Source: Solanum dulcamara
Taxonomy: Eukaryota > Streptophyta > Magnoliopsida > Solanales > Solanaceae
Length of the DNA: 64,000 nt
Direction of reading: 5' to 3'
Assembly (NCBI RefSeq): GCF_947179165.1
Contig: NC_077243.1
Coordinates: 30,270,001 to 30,334,000 of the forward strand
The notes beneath the pieces were generated by a model, which was given only the letters and a program-made list of their open reading frames with translations, did not search any database and was not told the DNA's origin. Shown piece after piece: positions 1 to 11,306 of this stretch; position 1 is the stretch's first letter, and every line of letters starts with the position of its first letter. Both the position numbers and the translations under genes were made by a program.

Positions 1-567
1 TGGCCAAGTTTAAGCCTATAACAACCCAACCCTTCAAAATTCCCTCTATTTAAAATAATTCTTCAAAATTTCCCTAAGGAAAGATAAAGCAAATCCTTTC
101 AAGGTTCTCCTACAATTTAAAGGTAGGGTTTCAAGGTCATCAAGGTTTCTCTTCAATTTTAAGTTGATTTTATCAAGGTATGTGGAGATTAATCCATGGG
201 TTCCTTTCACCCATGGTGTCCTAAGGTTTTCTTAAAGTTTTCTTCAAATTTTAATTGTTTATTAACCCTAGTTTTGATGAATTGCATTGGGGTGTTTTAA
301 TTTCATTCTTAGATATTATCAATTATCATTATAATCATGATTCTACATTAATTTTATGATTTCAAGTTGAATTATGAATGTCCATACATAAATCTATTTT
401 TAATCATGGTTATGAAGTTCAAAGATGAGTTTATATGAATTATGATTATGAAGTTCTATGACTTCCAAAGAAAAGCTCTTTTAAATGAAGTTGAGATTAT
501 GATTTAATGATGAAAGTTATGATGATGATCAATTATGATCCAATAAAGTTATTATGGTGTGATCAGT
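1..567 (+). mobile_element. LTR family A, segment 1 (5' end lies outside the window)
   Basis: This stretch runs closely parallel to about 57180-57770 of the complete solo LTR at 56718-58811. Shared landmarks are CCCTAGTTTTGATGAATT, the inverted pair around CCATGGGTTCC and TTCACCCATGG, and AATTATGATCCAA. Judged from the complete copy, the window opens roughly 450 bp into the LTR. It is broken at 567 by a minus-strand solo LTR and resumes at 3018. No coding sequence is seen. The family assignment to Ty3/gypsy rests on LTR ends of the TGT...GGGTCGTGACA type. Confidence 0.8.
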
Positions 568-3017
568 TATTATGACCCGACCAGGGTCTAGTGGTAACAT
601 GGCGATCGGGATGCGAAAGACCCCCACCATAAGCCATCTTAACATAAATTGCATACATAAGGTAAAGAACAACATAAATATGAGCGGAAGTAATCATCAC
701 AATGGAATGGGACTAAGGGAGATCAACTCTATAAATGTCTAATTGGACTACACCATAATATCATCTAAACAAGTCTCTAGTTTACTCTTTGACGAGGGCT
801 TAGGACAAACTCCTATCTTATCCTAAAAATAGAAGAAACTGTAAATAGTAGTAACATGAATAAAAGTCTTATACTCGGTAGAATGAGAACTCACCAACCT
901 TTTTGAAATTTAAAGCAAATATCTAGCCACAAGTGGGGTGATCGTGAGTATCGTCTATCCCTATATTATGAGACATTGTAGGCAAAATATGCGTTAGTAC
1001 GTTTGAATGTACTAAGTATGTGAAGTATGCATGAACAAGTAAAGAACGTAATCAATATGCCGTAGGATTCATGGAGAATCATAATGAACATGAGTATAGT
1101 TTAAAAGCAACTTAAAACATATGGAACTCATGGTCAATGCATATCATAAGAACTTTAAATTTCAACTAATAACTTGACATCTCATAGTTTTAACTTGAAC
1201 TTGTGTGGGGCAGGACCTTTAAGTGACAACTAAGACTATGCGAGCTATTACATGAAATTTGATGACTCTTGCATAGAGATAGGCCGATGACTCTTGCATT
1301 AAAATATAGGAGGCTACTGTGCCAGTACATACTCCAAAAATAACTCAACTCAACTCAACTTTGCTATATGTGGATCCACTAGCTAGGCTATAAAGGCAAC
1401 CTACGTGGGCAACATAGTTTGGGACTTTAGGTTGCCACATCCTCTCAGTGCTTAGTCAATATCCCAATGGGAACTTACAAACATAATCATAACAAAGTAG
1501 GGAAAGATTGTCACTGCATATCAATCTATCTTTAAAATATAATAGAAATAGCTCATCTATTTAGTGATTCATAAGAATCTATAACTTCGGTGTGAATTGT
1601 TTTTATCACCATCTTTAAATATCTTTTGATTTTAACTCTGATTATCATCATAACTTTAACTTTAGAATCATAAATCTCAACTTTAACTCATAAAACTTTC
1701 ATTGAAAATCATTTAACTCATGATCAACTCATAAACTCATCTTAAATTCATAATCATAGCTTGAAAATATAGCTTTATGCATGGGCATCTATAAATCAAC
1801 TTGAAATCATGAAATTTACATGAGAACATGCATATAAATATCATTGATAATATTTAAAAATGAAATTAAATCAATCCAATATAATTCATCAAAACTAGGG
1901 TTCATACGCAATTGTAGATTGAATGAAAACTTGAGAAATCTTTGGGACTTCATGGGTGAAAAGAGCCCATGAATTAATCCCCAAATACCGTAAGTGAGAA
2001 GACAAAAGAATTTGGAAGAATTTGAGAGTTTTGATGGAGTTCTTGAGTGAATTTCTTGGAAGTCTTCAATGGAGTCCTTGAGAGCATCTTGTAGAGAGAA
2101 ATATTTGAGTAGGTAAATTGTAGAAGAACGAATGGAATTAAGGATTTAGGATAGTTTATAGAGTAGAATTAGGCCCCAAAAATATCCAGGTTCATTGTTT
2201 TTGAATAGAAGATGCCCATGGAAAAAGTATTTTTTAGAGGAAGATAAAAAAATTGTGGATTCGTCAATAGTCAATAGCTTTTTGGGCCTCAACACATTTC
2301 TTGTCTTACCTCCATTGACACTCTCGCGTGGGCGACAGAGATGCATTTCTGGTCGTATGAAACTGGCTTGAATCCTGGCTCCTAAGACCCTTTCATAGTA
2401 TTCCAATAATTTCTCCCGCTCCTCAAAAGCCCACAGGAATGGAGTTGATTCTCCCTCTTAAAAATAAGATCTCTCTTCTTCTACATTCTCAAGAGGAATG
2501 CATTAACAAAACTTTCCTTCCATATAGATCGTCATGTCTATAAGGTATCATACTCTGGGATTACAAAATAACAAAAAAGTAAATGTGACAGAGATGGGAG
2601 GGGAAAACTTCTGTTTAACAATTATAGAAACAACTAGGAAAAAGTCTAAAGTGACCTTACTTAAAACTGAATTCAAACGAAAACTTCTCCCAGGTCTGCG
2701 ACGCGGAGCTGCTCTTGGATAGGCCAATTTTTTGCGAATGAAATTTTGGCCAGATTTTGACTCAAGAAAAAAATTATACTAAACGGGAATAAGTGGGCGA
2801 TGTGGAGATGCAGTGCACCTCACAATTTTGGACAAAATTCATCTTTCGGTACACGAGTCCTAAAAATCCATCGAGACCATTTTTTCATAGGTTTTGACCC
2901 CTTGAGCAACATTTTGGACTTAAATTTGTCGAAAAGAATAAGGATAATGCATTATGTGAGTGGCCTATTCCCAGGGCATTTTTAAGGCACTTTATGAGCA
3001 TTTTCAGAAATGTTACA
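568..3017 (-). mobile_element. solo LTR, minus strand, inserted in LTR A
   Basis: The left end reads TATTATGACCC and the right end AATGTTACA. These match the ends TGTCACGACCC and GATGTTACA of the cleaner solo LTR at 49015-50988, apart from C-to-T and G-to-A changes. In the uninterrupted family A copy (about 57757-57775) the target reads GTGTGATAAGTACAATTCTC. Here the left flank is GTGTGATCAGT and the right flank TAAGGAAAATTC, so the 5-bp target TAAGT is duplicated with one change in each copy (TCAGT, TAAGG). No internal region is present, so this is a solo LTR. Its small ORFs (for example 2146-2406) match no protein family and look incidental. Confidence 0.82.
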
Positions 3018-3675
3018 TAAGGAAAATTCGTACACAATTTTAAAGATGGTGATAAGGACAATTCTCACCAAAGTTTATGGTTTCGTTTGAATCTCTAAAG
3101 TAATGAGCTACTCTAATGATTATTTTCATCATGAAGTTAATGATGATGTTTATATATTTTTAATGAATTCTGTTGGGATATTGACTAAGCACCGAGGAAT
3201 TATAGGTGGGGTTCGGTCCAGTAACATAGTTAGTTACCCAAGGTAATCCTAGTAGCAACCTAAACTCCCAAACTATGTTACCTCTGTAGGTTGCCTTATG
3301 GTTTAGCTAGTGAATTCGTATATAACTCACAAAGTTAAAGTTGTTCTCACGGAGTCTACCTTGGCAAGTAGCTTCTCTCTTCTCGATATGGAAGTTACAT
3401 CGGATTCGATGTTATATCTCACATGGTCTTAAGATATCGGTTAAAGGTCTTATCCCACAATCAAGTTATATGAAAAGATGAAAAGTTTACAATGAGGTTT
3501 TATGATGTTTTGACCATAGTTTATATGGTATTTCAAATGCTTTAAGTTTATTTCACACTCATTATGTTGGTCATGCATCTTATGTCATATTGCTCACGTT
3601 TCTTTACTAGTCCATGCATACCTCACATACTTAGTACCTTCAATGTACTAACGCATATTTTGCCTACATTGTCTC
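3018..3675 (+). mobile_element. LTR family A, segment 2
   Basis: This continues family A from AAAGATGGTGATAAGGACAA to GCATATTTTGCCTACATTG, in parallel with 57790-58420 of the complete solo copy. It stops at GTCTC (3671-3675), the target duplication of the gypsy element B. The LTR resumes at 23070 with GCCTCATAATGTAGGG, where the uninterrupted copy reads TATCTCATAATATAGGG. Confidence 0.85.
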
Positions 3676-3851
3676 TATAATGACCCATTAAATCGTTTTG
3701 AATACTAGAATTTTTTATTTCATAAAAGACTCATCCCGTAGATTTTTAATCGGTATTTTGGACTATTTGGTAGGTACAATTATTTAGTTGAGGGGTAACT
3801 TTAGATATTTAATTTAGTTGGTGGGAAAAATTGATAATTTAATTAATAATA

Positions 3852-3979
3852 CAACAACAAAAACAACAACCCAGTGGAATCTCACAACGTGGGGTCTGGG
3901 GAGGGTAAAATGTACGCAGACCTTACTCCTACCAAGGTAGGACGGCTGTTTTCGAGAGACCCTCGTCTCAATAGAAGCA
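3852..3979 (-). mobile_element. short retroposed tail of an RTE LINE / Au-like SINE
   Basis: Read on the minus strand, this 128-bp segment runs from TTGCTTCTATTGAGACGAGG to an end rich in TTGTTGTTTTTGTTGTTG. The same block forms the 3' end of the two RTE LINE fragments at 38326-39635 and 45717-46330. It is flanked by a perfect 16-bp direct repeat AATTTAATTAATAATA at 3836-3851 and 3980-3995. The 3' LTR of element B lacks the insertion at this point. It can be read as an extremely 5'-truncated LINE copy or as a SINE sharing the LINE tail. No clear pol III boxes are seen, which favours truncation. Confidence 0.88.
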
Positions 3980-4018
3980 AATTTAATTAATAATACCTTT
4001 GTCCCATATTTATTAAAA

Positions 4019-5417
4019 CTAGTTTTACTGCACGTGCGTGCACGTATAGTACATAATTTAATAAAATAATATTGATTAATGTCAATGGTGCAATTATAAA
4101 TTGTTCAATTTTCTATATCAAACAATAGGTTCAAAGGAAATTATTAGAAAATGTAGCTTCACAGATATTTACTATATTTCAATAAGTGTCCAATATGAAA
4201 ACCAAACAATTCCAAATTTTGGACATCTACAGTGTTTTCCACGTCAAGAGATATCAAATTTATGTCTTTTAACATTTAATGAAATCCATAATAATTTTAA
4301 ATAAAAATATCATATTTATTTCATATGATCACAAATTTCATGTGTAGATTTGATTATTTCAAATAATATACATATATTATTCGGCTAATCGAAAGAAAAT
4401 TCTCAATGATTCTATACACATAAAATATATATACACATTTACATTTTAGTGAAGGATTAAGAAATGTAACTTCAAATATATAATGTTATACTTAACTATA
4501 AAATCAGACAAAACAAAAAGAAAGGAGATCCCATGGCCTCTTACAAAAAAGAGAAGGGTTAAAAATATCTAACTTGTTTTGATTATTGTTTTCTACTTAA
4601 TTCATTGCTCTAATGATGTGTCTATCACCATACAAACCAAAAGTGTGTCCTCATTTGGAAGAGCAATAAATCTTCGATACGACTTTGGCCATATGAGAAC
4701 CTCCTCTAGATATTGTAAAAATCATTTTTTTCCAATCATAATTACCAGGAAAATGAGTGTGAGTCCATCATAGAATTTTTTTCAAATTCTTACGCTTGTG
4801 GCTGGTTGACCCAGACTACACTAAATTCATCATAATTTAGTCTTCTAACCATCTCTGTGGAAAAGCAAAGATTAAAGAATAAGTATATGCCAAAATTAAC
4901 TATCAAAGAATCAAAGTATATAAGTGGGTTGGGATTTAGTACATGGATAAAAAAAACTCAAGATAAAACTGAGAAGCAACTTTTGTCTTAAAGGATTAAG
5001 ACAAACTATTTAATCTTGAATTTAGCAGCATTTGAACTTTTGAAGCAATTAATTGAACTTGGAAAAGTTGATAGGTTTGATTCTCTCTAAAGTTAAGGAT
5101 TGTTCTTTGAACAATATAAGGTAATCTATCTGGTTTTCTCCAGAAGTAAAAATTCTAATGGAAAGCGGGGTTCAACATTTTTTTGGTATAAATATAAATA
5201 GAAGAAAGGTAGAAAAGCTAGAAGGTTGCAACTGTTTGGGATTTTGTAAACATTGGCGACTGTTCGGGTGTTGAGAGAGGCGGCTTCTCGGGCTGAAATT
5301 TGTAGCCCATGAAGGAATGCGAAGCGTGAGGTTTTTTTTTAATTAGGAGTTTTTTTAGTTAGGGATATTTTCATAATTTAACTTTCAATTTAGGGCATGA
5401 TTTTAAGATGGTATAAA
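4019..5417 (-). mobile_element. non-autonomous Helitron inserted in the 5' LTR of element B
   Basis: The 3' LTR of element B reads TTATTAAAATAAGTAGTAGG without interruption (about 21780-21800). In the 5' LTR 1399 bp are inserted, on the minus strand exactly between a host A and a host T, with no target duplication. The minus-strand 3' end is CTAG preceded by a hairpin (ACGTGC, loop AC, GCACGT) about 9 nt upstream. Its 5' end is TTTATACCATC, close to the usual TC-starting terminus with C changed to T. These are the hallmarks of Helitrons: A^T insertion, a 3' hairpin plus CTRR, and no duplication. No Rep/helicase coding sequence is seen, so it is non-autonomous. Small ORFs inside (4101-4304, 4579-4773) match nothing recognisable. 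Confidence 0.78.
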
Positions 5418-5784
5418 TAAGTAGTAGGATTTAATAATTTTTAGATCATAAATTGAGGGTAAAAAAAAGAATTTGTTAGAGGAGAAACGAACGCGGCTTC
5501 AGGTAATTAACCACCAATTGAAGCTCTATCTTTTGAATGAGGATTGAATTTATTATGCCATACATCATTTGCATATTACTTTTAATTGAAAGAGACAAAA
5601 CCCAATTCATTATTGTCGGTTGTAAATCCTTTCAGCTAGAAACAATGTGTGTAGGCAATAGATTGGCCAATTATGAAAGAGAAGTTGAGTGCTGCGTACT
5701 GATGGGTTAAATAGTTTAATTTGTTTTTTTATTTTAGGCTACCGTATCACAAATTAGTTGACTTCAATTTTAATTATATTTTTG

Positions 5785-6050
5785 GTTCAGGTATCACGAG
5801 TAGACATGATATATTATTGGATCGGGTGTCTCATTCTGATACGATATTATTGGATCGAGTGTCACGTTCCGACATGATGTTATGAGATTGGGTGTCAAGT
5901 TCGTACATGGTAAATATATTTGGATCAGGTGTCACGAGCCGATACGATATATTTGGACTGGATGTAACGAGCTGACATAATATTATTGGATCAGATTTCA
6001 CGTTTCCACGTGATACTATTGAATTGTGTGTCACATTCCAACACGGTAAT
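5785..6050 (+). repeat. degenerate tandem repeat in 5' LTR B (about 33-38 bp unit)
   Basis: About seven or eight imperfect units of the form TATTATTGGATCGGGTGTCA plus CGTTCCGACACGA follow one another. The same array is in the 3' LTR at 22150-22430, so it belongs to the LTR. Reading frames through it (5831-6034 minus, 22159-22527 plus) encode repeats of the DNA unit and are not genes. Confidence 0.82.
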
Positions 6051-6700
6051 ATTAAAGAAAAATATATTAAAATGACTTAATACTACCAAATCTCAAATAA
6101 CTCATTTTCCAAAGGACCATGGTGTGGAGGCCTGAGTCCTCATATATACTCTTGATATTGTTGACTGATTATGTAATTATTCATTGTGTTGTCACTTGAT
6201 TTTGATCTTGTTGGTTTTCACCTATTAAATGCTATGGTTGATTTCTCGTTATTACTTTATGCATATTGATTTCTATTTCATGTCGGTCAATGATACCTAC
6301 TCAGTATATATTGTCCTGTACCGATCACTACTTAAATTTTTCTTTATTTTATTTTATGGGGTGAAGCAAGTGTACCATCGACTTCGACTCACCCTCAGCT
6401 CTAACCAGTCTCCGGTATATCATATTCCATGGTGAGCTATCATCTTAGCTCATGTTAGATTCTTTTAAACTTGGTATTTTAAAATTAGATGTCCTTGACG
6501 TGATGACTTTTAGATTTTGGAAAACATTATGTAATAAACTTTAGTGGATTTTTTATCTCTTACTTTCAAAAGTGCAGCTTCCGCATTATTATTATATTTT
6601 ATAAGTTGAATAACTAATAAGTTGGGGTTTGGATTCGTTGGTTCTCCCACATAGGAGGTTAAGTGTAGGTTTCACTCATGGACCATTTTGGATCATGAAA

Positions 6701-7321
6701 AACTTGGTATCACAACTTTAGATTCGGTAATCTCATTACACAAGGATAGGTCTAGTAGAGTCTTGCGGAATGGTACGGGGACGCCTTTATTTTTTTCTTC
6801 GAGAGGCTACGGGACTTAGAAAAACTCCAGTCCTTCATTTCTTTTGTGCTATTACTTGAATCTAATTGGTATCTAGGTGATAAAAATTGGTATTTGTCCT
6901 TCTTCACTCTATTTTCACAAATGATCAGAAATAGATCAATAACAATGATTGAGCCATTCGTTAGAGCTAGTACTAAAGTGGAGTAGTGTAATGAGTACAT
7001 GGGATTTGATAAATCGAGTACGTGAACGATTGTAATGGGGACTAGACTGGTAGATTGTGGGTAGCTAAAACTCAAAGAGATAGAGTCAGATGAATAGAAA
7101 TGTTTGATATGGGCACTACGAAACCAGTATCTTATGTTATTCGACCTTGGTTCCGTACATTCTTATGTGACCACCTACTTTATTTCAGATATGGCTTGGA
7201 GTATGATTCGCTACATATGCCCACGGGTGTTTCCATATCTATAGGTGATTCTTTAGTGGTGGACCGAGTGTACCGATCTTGTGATTTTCATCTTGGTAGG
7301 GTGACATCCTTGGGAAGACTT
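6701..7321 (+). pseudogene. gypsy element B: primer-binding site, leader and aspartic-protease remnant
   Basis: Directly after the LTR comes AACTTGGTATCACAAC. The part TTGGTATCACAAC (6704-6716) is close to TGGTATCAGAGCC, the initiator-Met tRNA primer site used by plant gypsy elements. A typical leader follows (GTCTTGCGGAATGGTACGGG). Around 7133-7180 the frame reads LFDLGSVHSYVTTYF, with the DLGS active-site motif of the plant gypsy protease. After a frameshift come GDSLVVDRVYRSC and then the insertion point of element C. The gag region expected between leader and protease is missing here, although a gag fragment appears at 14590, beyond element C. No intact protein is possible. Confidence 0.75.
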
Positions 7322-9793
7322 TGTTACACCCCTTACTTTGGTACCTTGGGATGCTTCTTAAGCTTCTTAAGTTTCTAGGAAGGCTCTTAACTTTCTTAGA
7401 AGTCGTCATGTGAGTCGGATAATCTATAACACTATCAAGCAACTCTAAGGAGGGGAGAATGAGATACCCCAATAATAAGAAAGATTGGAAATAGGGTTAT
7501 AAGAATCCGGAAGGAGTTGAAGGCCAAGTAATGGGTCATAGGACTCGACTTACTTGCGTAAGCTACCAACTTGGATGTCTTACATACTTGAGCTACTTGA
7601 GTACACGTCGAGCTTAAGTAGCAAGGAATACATACACTTTTAAAATGAGACGAGATTATGAACCCACGGAAGAGACGAAAGGAGGTGTAGCACCTACTCG
7701 GAAGCAAGCAGGTGATGCACCTACTTGGACCCAGTAGGTGACACACCTACTTAAGGTGGGCCCCACGCTGTCATGTGGAAGCTTTGGATTAGATGCATGA
7801 TTGAAGTGGCGCCCTAGGGGCTTCCACGTGTCACCCCTAGAGGGATGACATGTGTCACCTCTTAAGGAGGTGTATATATGTACTAAATCCTATACATATC
7901 TTATTTCAGCACTTAGAACAAAAGAAACAAAATGAGAAACCCTAAGAGGTTAAGAGAGAGGGGCGACGACTTTGGCCAAAATGAAAGGTAAGCCCCAATT
8001 GTGTTCCATTAATTAATTATCTAAGGTATTCCTCAACTAAGTGGAGGTGTTAATGACGTAAATTAAATATTTGGGGCAGCAAGATAGGGCTGCAAACAGC
8101 CACCAAAGCTCAGTCGCGTAAAGGAGTCTCCGAAGTTAATTTTCAGCAAGTTTGGGAAGCCATTTGTTAAGGTATGGCTTGGTTCTCTTCTCCCACGTTT
8201 TTGGTAAGGGTTTTTAAATGTTATGAGGGTGTTAATAATGTAAATTTAAGGTTTGTATCAGCACCAAGAGTACAACAAACAGCCACGACCTTTTAGCCGC
8301 GCTAGAAGAACTTCTGAGGTAAGTTTTGGCCAATTTTGGATAAGGGATGGGTTCCTATGGGTAATTGGTGGGAGAATTACAAGCTGGGAATTCGAAGGTC
8401 ACTAACCTTAGAATTACTTTCATGTTAAATAGGTTCAAGAGACGACGAGGCGAACATGTTAAGAGTAATCCGTAAGAGGTATGTAAAGCTAACGTTTTCT
8501 TCTCTTGGCATGTTTTTGGAATAAGTATGTGAGGCTTAGACTTTCTTTTGGCATGTCTTCGGCATAAGTGTATTAAGCTTATTCTATCTCTTGGCATGTT
8601 TTGGACACAAATATGTAAAGCTAACCTTCCTTTTTGTCATGGTTTTTATGAAGCAAGTATAGGACTTTTATATGATTCCAAGGAAGTTCCTATCCGTAGA
8701 GCCGCTAGGATGGCCAACTTCTTGATTTTCCAAAAGATATTTTGTTATGCCTTGATATGTGTATATGATTCCCAAAATTTCTATTTTAATATAACCCATA
8801 GTAACTTTTAAAAGGTACTTGATATGACTTTTGTCTTGATTTTTGAATGATAGCTCATTTTAAGTACCCCATCGAGTCTCCAATATTATTTAAATTGTAT
8901 CTAGTTTCTCACTACTCTACTCTTGGATGCCTCAATGCTTCTTTCACTAAGCCCGGTCCAGGTTTAATTATCATGCGTACTTCTATGTATTGATCACCAT
9001 GCCCCGACGTGAAGGGGAAGGTACGACCTGTACATGGGATTTGTAGAGTTATGATGTGCCATATACACATTTGATATGATATGATCTGATATGACCATCT
9101 GATATGATATGATCTGTTACGGAGATATTCCCTACTCTAGATTTATGATGTGTTGTGGTGCTAGTGATGGTACGGCGACCAAGATTTGTTCACCTAATCC
9201 CATAATAGGGTCGGATATGGCATATATTTTATGCATAAATTATTTTTGGTTATGAAAAGCATTTTGGTAATCTGGGTAGTTTGCTCATTTTTGCACCTTC
9301 TATTCTGGTAATGGCTTTACTTACTACAGTCCACGCTTTACATATTCAGTATATTTTCCGTACTAACCCCCTTTCTTTTGAGGGCTGTGTTACGTGCCCG
9401 CAGGTACCGATGCTCGATTTGTTGATCCGCTCGCCTAGGACATCCACCCTATTGGTTGGTAGTGCTCTTTTGTTCGGAGCCCTATTTTGGCACTAACTTT
9501 TCTGTTATATATTTATACGTAATGGTAAAGGGTACGACAAGGCCTTGTCCCGTCATATGATTATGCTATCATTTTGTAGAGGTCTGTAGACTTGTATTGT
9601 GGGTTTTCTTTATGTGTTTTGGGCTTGTGTTCAGTGACGACCTTAGTGTGCTACATCTATTTTCGTGCGCTCTCTAGCGATCTCTTTTGATTTCTATATT
9701 TGTTTATTCTGCTAACATGCTCGGTGGGGCTAAGGGTATGTATGGGTGCCCAAATCGGGCACCAGTCATGGCCTACGGAGTTGGGTCATGACA
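7322..9793 (+). mobile_element. 5' LTR of gypsy element C
   Basis: It starts TGTTACACCCCTTACTTTGG and ends GGGTCATGACA. The sequence is almost collinear with 11307-14311, which starts TGTTACACCCCATACTTTGG and ends GGGTCGTGACA. It is about 530 bp shorter because the segment corresponding to about 12325-12860 is missing; the junction lies at CCAATTTTGGATAAGG. Flanks GACTT (7317-7321) and AACTT (14312-14316) form a near-perfect 5-bp target duplication. The ORF at 8548-8811 recurs at 13070-13333 because the LTR is duplicated. It has no recognisable product. Confidence 0.9.
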
Positions 9794-11002
9794 AAGTTGT
9801 ATCAGAACAGTTTGTCCTTGGAGTGTCTATAGACTATGTCTAGTAGAGTCTTGTTTATCGGTGTATTGTGCACCACATCTATGAACAGGAGGCTACAAGA
9901 CATTTAGGATGTTTCCTTTCTTTTATATCTAAGATCGTGCGATAGAGCCGAGTCATAGGGAATGAAATTTCTCATACTAACCTATGGTTCCAGTAGAAGT
10001 ACAACATCGATAGAAAAAGGCGACTGACGATATTGGAAGTTACAAAGCACGCAGGTAAGCAAAGGCACAAAAGATATATATCAGGTAAGGTATTGAAGTA
10101 TGATTGACATGTAAAGTTAAAAATGGAAAGGAAAAGTATACAGGGCAAGGTAATAGGTGCAGTTTGAGTTGGGCAGATGAGGTAAGTCCATTATTTTTTT
10201 TTACTATTATTGATATTGGGCGCCCTGTGTGGCTGCGATATGATACGATATGAATATATATGTTGGCCTTGTGAGGCATTGTTGGCATTTTCTGCATGCA
10301 AGTGTTGAGATAGTAAGAAATATAGAGAAAACTCTGCCCAAATTTTCCTAGAAATAAAAGAAGAAGGAGATACAAGGTTGTAGTATGCCTTGTCCATAAT
10401 AAGAATGAGATTTGACTATACTAGGAGTAAGGTTGACCTTGAAAAATAAGTTAATGACTAAAGTGATGGTAATAGTAATGAGGAGGTCAATATGGGTATG
10501 GAAAAAGAATCTGGAAAAGACTGGTGAGACTAAGGGATGATTTAGAGATGATACCTAGATCTGGATAGAACGACATATTAAGGCACCTACTGAGTTGATA
10601 CACCGGGATAAACAGTGATGAGCTAATTACTGATTGGGATGAATGGAATGTGGCTTTAAATGCACTGCTACATTAAGGATATTACTCGAATACCAGTGTT
10701 TAAGAATGGAGTTGGTACTGTATATTGAGGATTCTAAGCACCTCATGATTGTATTAAGGTTTCGTACATGGGTAACCCAAAGTATAGGTGATGTAAAGGA
10801 AGATATGGAAATAGTGCAGTATACTAAATAGGTTGGAAAGGACTTATATATATTTGGAAAGTTAGAAATAAATAGACAATGACATGGATACACCCTAAAG
10901 GGGGGAAGTGGAAAAGACAAGTACAAGCATAAGAGAAAATTAACTAACGCTATCATATGTAAATGGGTACGCTTAAACTTCAAACGAGATCCCATAAGGG
11001 GT

Positions 11003-11105
11003 GGATGCGATCATGCCAGCACTAACACATCGGATCCCATCAGAACTCCGAAGTTAAGCCTGCTTGGGCGAGAGTAGTACTAGGATGGGTGACCCCTTGG
11101 AAAGC
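11003..11105 (+). rRNA. truncated 5S rRNA-derived sequence inside element C
   Basis: From GGATGCGATCATGCCAGCAC onward the sequence follows the plant 5S rRNA gene with few changes. It includes GGATCCCATCAGAACTCCG, the internal promoter A box AAGTTAAGCCTGC and the C box GGATGGGTGACC. Similarity fades after CCTTGGAAAG, so the last 15 or so bases of 5S RNA are missing. It sits alone in the interior of a gypsy element and is therefore a pseudogene or captured fragment, not part of a 5S array. Cassandra TRIM elements carry 5S sequence in their LTRs; here it lies between the LTRs, so it is not a standard Cassandra. Confidence 0.88.
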
Positions 11106-11291
11106 GAAAGAGGAAATGAAACACAAGTATCCGTACCTATTCCCTACGTCTACAAGTAATCCTAACCCTTGGAACTCTGATATTGATTTCTCCACGAAAG
11201 TATATGTTATGGCAATGGGAAGAGGAACTCTCCATATAGTCGGTATAAGATCCGGAGGAAGGTTTCAGCTCATATTCGAGGATGAATGTTC

Positions 11292-11306
11292 TAAAGGGGG
11301 GAAGGA
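11292..11306 (+). other. polypurine tract of element C
   Basis: AAAGGGGGGAAGGA stands directly before the TG of the 3' LTR at 11307. This is the position of the plus-strand primer in LTR retrotransposons and supports the LTR boundary. Confidence 0.8.

Larger units (their letters stand above)
3676..6700 (+). mobile_element. 5' LTR of gypsy element B (carries two later insertions)
   Basis: This is the left LTR of a nested element whose right LTR is 21587-23069. The start TATAATGACCCATTAAATCG matches TGTAACGACCCATTAAATCG of the right copy, and the end GGATCATGAAA matches GGATCTTGATA. Subtracting a 144-bp LINE-tail insertion plus duplication and a 1399-bp Helitron leaves about 1482 bp, against 1483 bp for the right LTR. 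The flanking target duplication is GTCTC (3671-3675) and GCCTC (23070-23074). Many differences between the two LTRs are CG-to-TG or CA changes, as expected from old methylated DNA. Confidence 0.9.
9794..11306 (+). mobile_element. internal region of element C (non-autonomous, about 1.5 kb)
   Basis: A primer-binding-like sequence TTGTATCAGAACA (9797-9809) follows the LTR, then a leader resembling other gypsy leaders (GTAGAGTCTTGTTTATCGGTG). No gag, protease, reverse transcriptase or integrase could be read in any frame. The region ends in the gypsy-typical ATTCGAGGATGAATGTTC followed by a purine tract. With large LTRs and a short non-coding interior it behaves like a LARD-type derivative that would need enzymes from another element. 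A 5S rRNA-derived segment lies at 11003-11105. Confidence 0.75.

Noticed and set aside
7239..7746. Minus-strand ORFs 7239-7472 and 7435-7746, with counterparts at 11137-11394 and 11419-11730
   Set aside because: They repeat in both LTRs of element C and carry no conserved domain.
8548..8811. An 87-codon ORF that recurs nearly unchanged at 13070-13333
   Set aside because: The duplication is explained by the two LTRs of element C; there is no protein family signature.
11003..11105. A functional 5S rRNA gene or 5S array
   Set aside because: A single copy, truncated at the 3' end, lying inside a retrotransposon with no tandem neighbours.
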